Source: Pseudorhodoplanes sp. (lineage in GTDB: Bacteria > Pseudomonadota > Alphaproteobacteria > Rhizobiales > Xanthobacteraceae). Taken from it: DNA of 13,369 nucleotides. The notes below the pieces were generated by a model. The model was not told the origin of the DNA. It saw only the letters and a program-made list of their open reading frames with translations, and ran no database searches. This document shows positions 1-7,901 of the stretch, piece by piece (positions within the stretch are counted from its first letter, which is position 1; every line of letters starts with the position of its first letter). The translations under genes were made by a program, and so were the position numbers. The DNA lies in assembly GCA_008933495.1 (NCBI GenBank), contig WBUW01000035.1, forward strand, positions 1 to 13,369, written 5' to 3'.

Positions 1-3
1 GTC

Positions 4-51
4 TTGACAGGGGTGTTACCGGTCGGTAACTAGATGTTACTGATCGGTACC
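4..51 (+). promoter_or_regulatory. Promoter with two tandem TetR-type operators
   Basis: A perfect -35 hexamer TTGACA lies at 4-9, with a weak -10 candidate (TAACTA, 27-32) 17 bp later. Two related 16-bp palindromes overlap this promoter: GTTACCGGTCGGTAAC at 15-30 and GTTACTGATCGGTACC at 36-51. The first has perfect 6-bp arms. They repeat at 21 bp, about two helical turns, so two dimers would sit on the same DNA face. Operators between -35 and -10 and over the start site are typical of repression by TetR-family proteins. The layout suggests control of the small gene at 118 and the alkene reductase at 463. The regulator is not visible and may lie left of the window. The operators are directly visible; the family assignment is inference. 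Confidence 0.6.
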
Positions 52-95
52 ACATTCAACGGGTCCCGTCCCGCGTTTTCTGGCCAAGAAGTCTC

Positions 96-116
96 CAGGA
101 GGTCCACAGGAGGTCC
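96..116 (+). promoter_or_regulatory. Duplicated Shine-Dalgarno sequence
   Basis: The 10-mer CAGGAGGTCC occurs twice, at 96-105 and 107-116, separated by one base. The second copy places GGAGG 4 nt before the ATG at 118; the first places it 15 nt away. The second copy decides the start of the 70-residue gene and rules out the longer reading that would begin at 34 inside the second operator. Confidence 0.6.
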
Positions 117-117
117 C

Positions 118-330
118 ATGTCTTCACCCCTCTACGTCAAGTGCGGCGCCGCCGAAAGTGCGGCGCGGACGCCTTCCCTGACCTTTCCCGCCATTCTTTC
201 CGACCCGCTGGTCCGTCTGGTGATGAAAGCCGACGGCGTCGATCCAGGCGCGCTGGAGCGCTGCCTCGGCAGGATCGCCGCCAGCCTGCCGCCGCAGGAG
301 GCCCCCGCCGCGGCCGGCTTGCGCTGCTGA
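118..330 (+). CDS. Small protein of unknown function (70 aa)
   Basis: I do not recognise this protein. The 70-residue frame starts at an ATG with an excellent Shine-Dalgarno. There is no signal peptide or membrane segment. The middle is a plausible compact helical region (about residues 22-57: FPAILSDPLVRLVMKADGVD, then GALERCLGRIAASLP), and the last dozen residues are Ala/Pro-rich. There are two cysteines (9 and the C-terminal residue). It is the first gene after the tandem operator and lies 132 bp upstream of the alkene reductase on the same strand, so it is probably the first cistron of the same repressor-controlled unit. A short hairpin with arms CGTGGC/GCCACG (344-361) lies just downstream. 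Codon use and GC match the neighbours. Coding status rests on the ribosome site and protein-like composition; no function can be given. Confidence 0.6.
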   Translation: MSSPLYVKCGAAESAARTPSLTFPAILSDPLVRLVMKADGVDPGALERCLGRIAASLPPQEAPAAAGLRC

Positions 331-462
331 CCAGTTTCTCCGACGTGGCGCCAATGCCACGCCGCGCGCCGGGCGCTCGCCCGCCGGCCTCCTCCCGATC
401 AGGGTGAAGCCCGGCGCCCTCTTTCCCGCTACCGGAAATCCACCCTATCGAAAGGATTTGCC

Positions 463-1557
463 ATGAACGCCCCATTTGCCACGACCGCCCGGCCGGACAC
501 CGGCGATCCGCTGTTCTCGCCCTATACGCTCGGTTCGCTGCAGCTTGCCAACCGCCTGGTGATGGCGCCGATGACGCGTAGCCGCGCGCTCGATGGCAAC
601 GTTCCCAATCCGCTCGCCGCCACCTATTACCAGCAGCGCGCCGGCGCCGGACTGATCATCACCGAAGGGAGCCAGGTCAGCCCGCAAGGCGTCGGCTATA
701 TCCGCACGCCCGGCATTCATTCGCCCGAACAGATCGCAGGCTGGAAGCAGATCACCGCCGCGGTCGCGCGCGCGGGCGGGCGCATTTTCCTACAGCTCTG
801 GCATGTCGGGCGCATTTCGCATCCCGACTTCCATGGCGGCGCGTTGCCGGTCGCGCCCTCGGCGATCGCCGCCAACGGCAAGGTGTTCACCGCGCAGGGA
901 CCGAAACCGATGGTGACCCCGCGCGCACTCGACCTGCCGGAAATTCCCGGCATCGTCGCGCAGTTCCGCCGCGGCGCCGAGCATGCCAAGGCGGCCGGCT
1001 TCGATGGTGTCGAACTGCACGGTGCCAACGGCTATCTGCTCGACCAGTTCACGCGCGACGGCACCAACCGCCGGACCGACGCCTATGGCGGCAGCCTCGC
1101 AAACCGCGTGCGCCTGCCGCTCGAAGTCACGCAGGCGGTGATCGATGTCTGGGGCAAGGACCGCGTCGGCTATCGCATCTCGCCGACCGGCAGCTTCAAC
1201 GCGATGTCCGATTCCGATCCGCGCGCAACCTTCTCGTACCTGACGCAGCGCCTGAGCGAGCTCGGCATCGGTTACCTGCACGTCACCGACCCGGTGACCG
1301 ATCCGGCGCGGCTTGTCCCCGAGCTGCGCCGGCTGTTCAAGGGAACCTGCATCGTCAATGGCGGCTATGACGCGGCCAGCGCGCGCGCTGCCATCCGCAA
1401 AGGCGAAGCCGATCTCGTCGCGTTCGGCACGGCGTTTCTCGCCAACCCCGACCTGCCCGCGCGCATCCGGACCGGCGCGCCGCTCAATACCCCGGATCCA
1501 TCCACCTTCTATGCCGGCGAAGCCAGGGGCTATACCGACTATCCGGCGCTGGGGTGA
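463..1557 (+). CDS. nemA: Alkene reductase, Old Yellow Enzyme family (NemA-like)
   Basis: This is an FMN-dependent cytosolic ene-reductase. Family members use NAD(P)H to reduce activated C=C bonds (N-ethylmaleimide, enals, nitro compounds). At 364 residues it has the usual length. It is a TIM barrel with the FMN-binding strand MAPMTRSRA at 34-42, LQLWHVGRISHP at 110-121, and the substrate-binding pair H186 and N189 with the proton-donor-type Y191 in ELHGANGYLLDQF. RTDAYGGSLANR (204-215) and YRISP (237-241) are also typical. FGTAFLANPDLPAR (321-334) is the C-terminal FMN-phosphate loop. In classical members this loop has Arg after FG; here it is Thr323. The start is supported by AAAGGA 6 nt before the ATG. 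It is probably co-transcribed with the small gene upstream and repressed through the operators at 15-51. The family is certain; the physiological substrate is unknown. Confidence 0.95.
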   Translation: MNAPFATTARPDTGDPLFSPYTLGSLQLANRLVMAPMTRSRALDGNVPNPLAATYYQQRAGAGLIITEGSQVSPQGVGYIRTPGIHSPEQIAGWKQITAAVARAGGRIFLQLWHVGRISHPDFHGGALPVAPSAIAANGKVFTAQGPKPMVTPRALDLPEIPGIVAQFRRGAEHAKAAGFDGVELHGANGYLLDQFTRDGTNRRTDAYGGSLANRVRLPLEVTQAVIDVWGKDRVGYRISPTGSFNAMSDSDPRATFSYLTQRLSELGIGYLHVTDPVTDPARLVPELRRLFKGTCIVNGGYDAASARAAIRKGEADLVAFGTAFLANPDLPARIRTGAPLNTPDPSTFYAGEARGYTDYPALG

Positions 1558-1593
1558 AGCAATCATGTCCCGGACGCGATGCAGCGTGAGCCC

Positions 1594-1704
1594 CGGCGGC
1601 GCGAACGGTGCGCCGCCGATCCGCGACCGTCGCGGCTGCTTCGTCCGCGGCGACTGAGTCTATTGCGATCCCGGGTCCACGGTGCACCACTTCGTGCTGC
1701 ACCG
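1594..1704. terminator. Two hairpins between convergent genes (possible bidirectional terminator)
   Basis: The 164-bp gap between the convergent alkene reductase and EF-G-like genes holds two strong hairpins. One at 1594-1618 has perfect 9-bp arms (CGGCGGCGC/GCGCCGCCG) and a 7-nt loop. The other at 1680-1704 has 7-bp arms (CGGTGCA/TGCACCG) and a 3-bp inner stem around TTC, with one C-C mismatch. Neither is followed by a T-run on either strand, so these are not textbook intrinsic terminators. Their position suggests they stop or stabilise both transcripts. Confidence 0.4.
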
Positions 1705-1721
1705 CGCCCGCGATACGAGAC

Positions 1722-3794
<2,073 letters not shown>

Positions 3795-3895
3795 CGACGC
3801 CTCCCTCGGCGCCGTACGACCGGTTTTCGTCCGGCCATTTCTGACGCCGGTAACGCAATCGTCTCAGGGGACGGCGCCGAAGGCAAGCCCCTCTT

Positions 3896-4480
3896 TCAGG
3901 AACCCGCGTGTCCGAGTTCACGCATTGTTGCAAGCAGCCGCGTACGGCTTTCGGCGGAGCAGCCTTCGACATTGCCGATCAGGGTGTTGCGGATCGGGCC
4001 TATGCCGCTGAACGAGAGGATGTTGCGCTTGAGGCTTTTGAGACTATGCGCGCCGAAAAACCAGCGATAGGCAAAGGCCGGCATTCCCATTGTCACGACG
4101 ACGCGCGCCGACTTTCCCTGCAGCAGTCCCGCCCGCCATTGCATACGGTCGCGCTTGACCGCGAAACCCGGGCGGAACACCTGCTCGAAAAACGCCTTGA
4201 GCAAAGCCGGCATCGAGCCGAGCCAGAGCGGATAGATGATGACGAGATGGTCCGCCGCGCCGACGGCGTGCTGGCAGTCGCGCACTGCGGGCTCGGGCAC
4301 GCCGTCCTCCCAGTCCGCGCGCGTGCGCACGGGGTCGATGGCGATCCGCGCCAGCGTCAGGTGCACGACGCGGTGACCGGCCGCCTGTGCGCCCTCGCTA
4401 TAGGCGGCCGCCAGCGCGTGGCAAAGCCGAGCCGGATCCGGATCGGGATGGCCGTCGATCACGACGATGGATTTTGACAT
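3896..4480 (-). CDS. NAD(P)H-dependent oxidoreductase, flavodoxin-2/NQO fold
   Basis: This is a 194-residue cytosolic flavoprotein of the Flavodoxin_2 family (relatives: KefF, MdaB and mammalian NQO1), which reduces quinones or similar acceptors with NAD(P)H. The N-terminal strand and FMN-phosphate loop read SIVVIDGHPDPDPARL (residues 4-19). The segment YPLWLGSMPALLKAFFEQVFRPGFAV is the family hallmark for isoalloxazine binding and the dimer interface. VVVTMGMP follows in the third part of the fold. I prefer the ATG at 4480, with GGAG 8 nt upstream, over an upstream TTG at 4516: the family starts right before the first beta strand and the extra residues look non-homologous. A FixK/FNR-type box lies at 4535-4548. 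The EF-G-like gene follows 101 bp downstream and may be co-transcribed. Exact substrate unknown. Confidence 0.88.
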   Translation of the reverse strand: MSKSIVVIDGHPDPDPARLCHALAAAYSEGAQAAGHRVVHLTLARIAIDPVRTRADWEDGVPEPAVRDCQHAVGAADHLVIIYPLWLGSMPALLKAFFEQVFRPGFAVKRDRMQWRAGLLQGKSARVVVTMGMPAFAYRWFFGAHSLKSLKRNILSFSGIGPIRNTLIGNVEGCSAESRTRLLATMRELGHAGS

Positions 4481-4534
4481 GAGCGCGCTCCGCGGCAGTC
4501 GGTGCGCGTGTCGCAAAACGATATGCCGATTACC

Positions 4535-4548
4535 TTGCGCTGGATCAA
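4535..4548 (-). promoter_or_regulatory. FixK/FNR-type box upstream of the NAD(P)H oxidoreductase
   Basis: The 14-mer TTGATCCAGCGCAA, read in the direction of the oxidoreductase gene, fits the rhizobial FixK2 consensus TTG(A/C)-N6-(T/G)CAA exactly. It is 54 bp from the start codon. Class II activation (box centred near -41.5) would put transcription start near 4500 with a leader of about 20 nt. I cannot see a convincing -10 at that spacing, so this is a good box with an uncertain promoter. Confidence 0.55.
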
Positions 4549-4611
4549 GCGCCGACTAAAGTGGGATGATGTTTCCTGCAAACGGAACCCCGCTTTCGTT
4601 CTGTATTTTGC

Positions 4612-4660
4612 GCATGATCCTGTCCGAAAGCCGTTTCGCACCTTTCCGGATCATGCTCTA
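4612..4660. repeat. Palindromic REP-like element after glcD (copy A)
   Basis: Imperfect palindrome with outer arms GCATGATCC (4612-4620) and GGATCATGC (4648-4656) and a partly self-complementary middle. Read leftward it begins TTAGAGCATGATCC, a form I recognise from intergenic palindromes common in Bradyrhizobium-group genomes. The TAG stop of the glcD gene (4658-4660) lies inside the conserved TTAGAGC edge. A diverged second copy is at 10299-10347. It may stabilise the glcD 3' end or act as a weak terminator. Confidence 0.7.
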
Positions 4661-6151
4661 AAATCTTGGAATGTCGGGGAACGGCAGCTTGCCGGCCCGC
4701 ACATGCAGCCGGCCCAACTCGGCGCAGCGGTGAAGCTGTGGAAAAACCTTGCCGGGATTGAGCAGGCTCTCCGGATCGAACGCACACTTGAGCCGCTGCT
4801 GCTGGGCAAGATCGATCTCCGAAAACATCACCGGCATCAGGTCGCGTTTCTCGACCCCGACGCCATGCTCGCCGGTCAAGACGCCGCCGACTTCGACGCA
4901 CAGCTTGAGAATGTCGGCGCCGAACGCCTCCGCGCGCGCAAGCTCATCCTCCTTGTTGGCGTCATAGAGGATGAGCGGATGCAGGTTGCCGTCGCCGGCG
5001 TGAAAGACATTGGCCACCCGCAGCCGGTAAGTCTCGCTCAGCTCGCGCATGCGCGCCAGCACGAGCGGCAGCTTGGCGCGCGGGATCGTGCCGTCCATGC
5101 AGTAATAATCCGGCGAAATGCGGCCGACCGCCGGGAACGCCGCCTTGCGCCCGGCCCAGAACAGAAGCCGCTCGTCCTCCGACATCGAGGCGCGCAGCGT
5201 GGTCGCCCGGCACTCGTTCGCGATCGCCTCCACGCGCCCGATCAGGTGATCGACCTCGGCCTGGCCGCCATCGAGCTCGACGATGAGCAGCGCTTCCACA
5301 TCGAGGGGATAGTCGGCATGGACGTATTCCTCGACCGCATGGATGGCCGGCTTGTCCATCATCTCCATGCCGCCCGGAATGATGCCGGCGGCGATGACCC
5401 GGCTGACGCATTCGCCGGCATCTTCGGAACTGGCAAAGCCGATCAGCACCGCGCGCGCGGTCTCCGGCTTCCTGAGGATGCGCACCGTGACCTCCGTCAC
5501 CACCCCGAGCAGGCCTTCCGAACCGGTCATGATGCCGAGAATGTCGTAGCCTTCGGAATCCAGATGCTTGCCGCCGATGCGGATGACCTCGCCGGTGATC
5601 AGCACCATTTCGAGGCCGAGCACATTGTTGGTGGTCATGCCGTATTTCAGGCAATGCACGCCGCCGGAATTCTCCGCGATGTTGCCGCCGATGGTGCAGG
5701 CGATCTGCGAGGACGGATCGGGCGCGTAATAGAAGCCCCGCGCTTCCACCGCCCGGGTGACGCCGAGATTGGTGACGCCCGGCTCGACCACGGCGACGCG
5801 GTTTTCGTAATCGATTTCGCGGATGCGGCTGAACTTGGCCATGCCGAGCAGGACGCCGTCGCCAAGCGGCAGCGCGCCGCCCGACAGCGAGGTGCCGGCG
5901 CCGCGCGGCACGACCTTGATGCGGTGGTCATGGCAATAGCGCAGGATCCGGCTGACCTGCTCGGTGGTCGAGGGCAGGACGACGACGAGGGGAAGCTGCC
6001 GGTAGGCCGTCAGACCATCCGACTCATAGGGCCGCATCTCGCTCTCGGAATCGATCACGCCTTCGCCCGGCACGATCGCGCGCAGGGCACGCACGATCTC
6101 GGCGCGCCGCGACAGGATCGTCTGGTCGAGCGGGGGCATGGTCACGGACAT
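4658..6151 (-). CDS. glcD: FAD-linked oxidase, glycolate oxidase subunit GlcD type
   Basis: This 497-residue flavoprotein oxidises 2-hydroxy acids (glycolate, D-lactate or D-2-hydroxyglutarate in relatives). The PCMH-type FAD domain contains VVPRGAGTSLSGGALP (80-95), PDPSSQIACTIGGNIAENSG (144-163) and TGSEGLLGVVTEVTVR (209-224). The C-terminal oxidase domain contains NVFHAGDGNLHP (381-392) and LTGEHGVGVEKRDLM (425-439), ending in LNPGKVFP. I chose the ATG at 6151 (GGAG 10 nt upstream): the longer frame beginning at 6202 adds a hydrophobic, non-homologous stretch that overlaps the likely promoter. GlcD normally works with GlcE and GlcF encoded just downstream, but here the next gene is an unrelated oxidoreductase and a palindromic repeat touches the stop codon. 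The C-terminal KLPFPDIPRF looks complete. GlcD is favoured over D-lactate or D-2-hydroxyglutarate dehydrogenase, but the substrate is unproven. Confidence 0.9.
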   Translation of the reverse strand: MSVTMPPLDQTILSRRAEIVRALRAIVPGEGVIDSESEMRPYESDGLTAYRQLPLVVVLPSTTEQVSRILRYCHDHRIKVVPRGAGTSLSGGALPLGDGVLLGMAKFSRIREIDYENRVAVVEPGVTNLGVTRAVEARGFYYAPDPSSQIACTIGGNIAENSGGVHCLKYGMTTNNVLGLEMVLITGEVIRIGGKHLDSEGYDILGIMTGSEGLLGVVTEVTVRILRKPETARAVLIGFASSEDAGECVSRVIAAGIIPGGMEMMDKPAIHAVEEYVHADYPLDVEALLIVELDGGQAEVDHLIGRVEAIANECRATTLRASMSEDERLLFWAGRKAAFPAVGRISPDYYCMDGTIPRAKLPLVLARMRELSETYRLRVANVFHAGDGNLHPLILYDANKEDELARAEAFGADILKLCVEVGGVLTGEHGVGVEKRDLMPVMFSEIDLAQQQRLKCAFDPESLLNPGKVFPQLHRCAELGRLHVRAGKLPFPDIPRF

Positions 6152-6174
6152 GGCGGCAGCACTCCGAAAAATGT

Positions 6175-6202
6175 AGAATAAATATAAGTCCGGTGGCGGC
6201 AA
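6175..6202 (-). promoter_or_regulatory. Candidate sigma-70 promoter of glcD
   Basis: On the minus strand TTGCCG (6202-6197) and TATTCT (6180-6175) are spaced by 16 bp, each matching four of six consensus positions. Transcription would start near 6168, leaving a leader of about 17 nt that contains GGAG. This supports the start at 6151. Confidence 0.4.
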
Positions 6203-6256
6203 AATGGCGGTTCGGATTGACAGTCCCGGCCCGGCCGTCCTGGAATGCGCTATCGG

Positions 6257-6270
6257 TTGATCTGCGTCAA
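6257..6270 (+). promoter_or_regulatory. FixK/FNR-type box upstream of the universal stress protein
   Basis: TTGATCTGCGTCAA is an exact match to the FNR/FixK palindrome TTGAY-N4-RTCAA. Class II placement (-41.5) predicts transcription start at about 6305. A TTAGTT at 6293-6298 sits where the -10 should be, giving a 48-nt leader before the GTG at 6353. A second candidate promoter (TTGACA 6217-6222, TGGAAT 6241-6246, 18-bp spacer) lies upstream and would place the box at its start site. The box shows that the frame beginning at 6245 is not the real start. Confidence 0.75.
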
Positions 6271-6352
6271 CGAAGACACGCGGTCTTCGCGATTAGTTTA
6301 CCGTTGCTGTTGTTTAAGCCCCGTCGCCAACCGGACAATCGTGGAGCGCCCC

Positions 6353-7183
6353 GTGTTCAAGGATATCCTCCTCAATCTTTCTGTCGACGCCGACAAAGAC
6401 CCGGCCGCAACCTATGCGCTGTCGGTCGCCGAGGCATTCGACGCCCACATTTCGGCGGTGGCGTACGCCTACGAGCAGATCATCCCGGGGCCGGTCATCG
6501 GCACGATCGCGACCGACGTGATCGCCGCCGATCGCGCGGCCTGCATGAAAGCCGCGCAGAATGCGGTGGCGAAGTTCGAGAACGCCGCCAAGCTTGCCGG
6601 GCGTTCGTTCGACGCCCGCATCTGCCAGGCCACGCCGTCGGAGGCGATGCGCGATTTCGCCTTTGCCGCCCGGCGCGCGGACCTGACGGTCGTCGGCCAG
6701 CCCGAGCCCGACGAGAAGGTCGGGCCCGACCTCGTGCTGGAAGCCGCCCTGTTCCAGAGCGGGCGTCCAATGCTGGCGGTGCCCTACATCCAGAAAGGCG
6801 GGCTCACGCTCAACCGCGCGGTCTGCTGCTGGGACGGCAGCGCGACCGCGGCGCGCGCCATCGGCGATTCGGTGCCGCTGCTCAAGAAAGCGAAGGCCAT
6901 CGATCTGATCGTGGTGGCAACCAGCAAGATCGCCCCCGACGACGTGGCCGGCGCCGACATGGGCCATCACCTGGCGCGGCACGGGCTGAAGGTGACCGTC
7001 AAGCAGCTTTCGTCGTCCAATATCGAGGTCGCCGACGTCATCCTCTCCTACGCCGCCGATTTCGAGGCCGACATGATCGTGATGGGTGGTTATGGCCATT
7101 CGCGCCTGCGCGAATTCATTCTCGGCGGGACGACGCGCGACATCATTCGCACGATGACGATTCCGGTCCTGATGTCGCATTGA
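6353..7183 (+). CDS. Universal stress protein, tandem UspA domains
   Basis: This 276-residue cytosolic protein has two UspA domains (about 1-145 and 150-276). The second keeps an ATP-binding motif G-2x-G-9x-G, seen as GGYGHSRLREFILGGT (245-260). The first is degenerate there (VGQPEPDEKVGPD), so only one site per chain probably binds nucleotide. Both domains open with the usual beta strand (FKDILLNLSVD; LNRAVCCWDGS). I place the start at GTG 6353, with GGAG 7 nt upstream and FKDILLNL immediately after, as is typical of the family; an in-frame ATG at 6245 lies upstream of the regulatory box. The acetyltransferase gene follows after 43 bp and is probably co-transcribed. The FixK/FNR-type box suggests induction at low oxygen, in line with Usp proteins in other low-oxygen regulons. 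Confidence 0.88.
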   Translation: MFKDILLNLSVDADKDPAATYALSVAEAFDAHISAVAYAYEQIIPGPVIGTIATDVIAADRAACMKAAQNAVAKFENAAKLAGRSFDARICQATPSEAMRDFAFAARRADLTVVGQPEPDEKVGPDLVLEAALFQSGRPMLAVPYIQKGGLTLNRAVCCWDGSATAARAIGDSVPLLKKAKAIDLIVVATSKIAPDDVAGADMGHHLARHGLKVTVKQLSSSNIEVADVILSYAADFEADMIVMGGYGHSRLREFILGGTTRDIIRTMTIPVLMSH

Positions 7184-7226
7184 ACCGGCCGCCGCGCGAC
7201 GGCACCATGCTGCGACATCGCAAGCC

Positions 7227-7793
7227 ATGGAGCGCGCCGTGGATGCGCCAGCGTCAGCCTATCCGGCGGAATGGGAGCGGCACGAGACGCTGCGCGACGG
7301 CCGGCGCGTCTTCATCCGGCCGTTCAAGCCGGAGGATGTCGCGCTCTACCCGCAGTTCCTGAGCGGGGTGACGGACGAGGACCTGCGGCTGCGCTTCTTT
7401 GCCCCGATCCGCCGCTTCTCCGACGAATTCATCCGCAAGCTTGCCGCGGTCGATTACCGCGACGTGATGGTATTTGTGGCCTTCGACGAGAACACCGCCG
7501 AGCCGCTCGGCGTCGTGCGCCTGCACCGCGATCCGGACGGCAAGGGCGGCGAATATGCGGTGCTGCTGCGCTCGGCGCTGAAAGGCTGCGGCCTCGGCTG
7601 GCTGCTGATGCGCCAGATGATCGCGTATGCGCGCAGTCTCGGCCTGGAAACAATCCATGGACAGGTCCTGCCCGAGAATGCGACCATGCTGTCAATGTGC
7701 TCCGAGCTCGGGTTTCACATCGCCGGCGACCCGCAGGAGCATGGCCTCAAGGTCGTAACGCTGCCGCTCAAGGTCCCGTCGCGCGCCGCCTGA
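7227..7793 (+). CDS. GNAT-family N-acetyltransferase
   Basis: This 188-residue Gcn5-related acetyltransferase resembles the stand-alone GNAT domain of bacterial protein lysine acetyltransferases (Pat/PatZ type). The opening LRDGRRVFIRPFKPEDVALY (22-41) and DEDLRLRFFAPIRRFSDE (50-67) are characteristic of that group. The acetyl-CoA pyrophosphate loop is KGCGLGWLL (119-127), with Lys in place of the usual Gln/Arg of (Q/R)xxGx(G/A). VLPENATMLSMCSELGF (147-163) is motif B. No nucleotide-binding or CoA-ligase domain is attached. ATG 7227 has no Shine-Dalgarno. The GTG at 7239 has GGAG 6 nt upstream in nearly the same context as the stress-protein start and is a fair alternative (184 aa). It lies 43 bp after the Usp gene. 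Protein acetylation is likely but not shown; small-molecule acetylation remains possible. Confidence 0.87.
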   Translation: MERAVDAPASAYPAEWERHETLRDGRRVFIRPFKPEDVALYPQFLSGVTDEDLRLRFFAPIRRFSDEFIRKLAAVDYRDVMVFVAFDENTAEPLGVVRLHRDPDGKGGEYAVLLRSALKGCGLGWLLMRQMIAYARSLGLETIHGQVLPENATMLSMCSELGFHIAGDPQEHGLKVVTLPLKVPSRAA

Positions 7794-7803
7794 CCCGCCG
7801 GCG

Positions 7804-7818
7804 GCAGGGAACCCCTGC
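7804..7818 (+). terminator. Weak hairpin after the acetyltransferase gene
   Basis: Perfect 6-bp arms GCAGGG/CCCTGC surround a 3-nt loop starting 10 bp after the stop codon. A TTTT occurs only 12 bp downstream (7831-7834), so this is a poor match to an intrinsic terminator. It may still separate the stress operon from the ybdK-like gene. Confidence 0.25.
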
Positions 7819-7849
7819 AGGCCGAAGGCGTTTTATCGCGCCGGCCTGC

Positions 7850-7873
7850 TTTCTGCCTTTCTGCCTTTCTGCC
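7850..7873. repeat. Three exact copies of an 8-bp tandem repeat
   Basis: The unit TTTCTGCC is repeated three times without interruption and followed by a T-rich run. It ends 28 bp before the ATG of the ybdK-like gene, so it lies in the promoter or leader. Octamer repeats can change copy number by slippage, which here would alter promoter spacing rather than a reading frame. Confidence 0.75.
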
Positions 7874-7901
7874 TTTTCCGGATCGAGGTCTTTTTTCGCC
7901 C

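Noticed and set aside
4502..6181. Rightward open frame of 559 codons opposite glcD
   Set aside because: Antisense to clear GlcD motifs; the product is His/Asp/Ala-rich with no fold signature.
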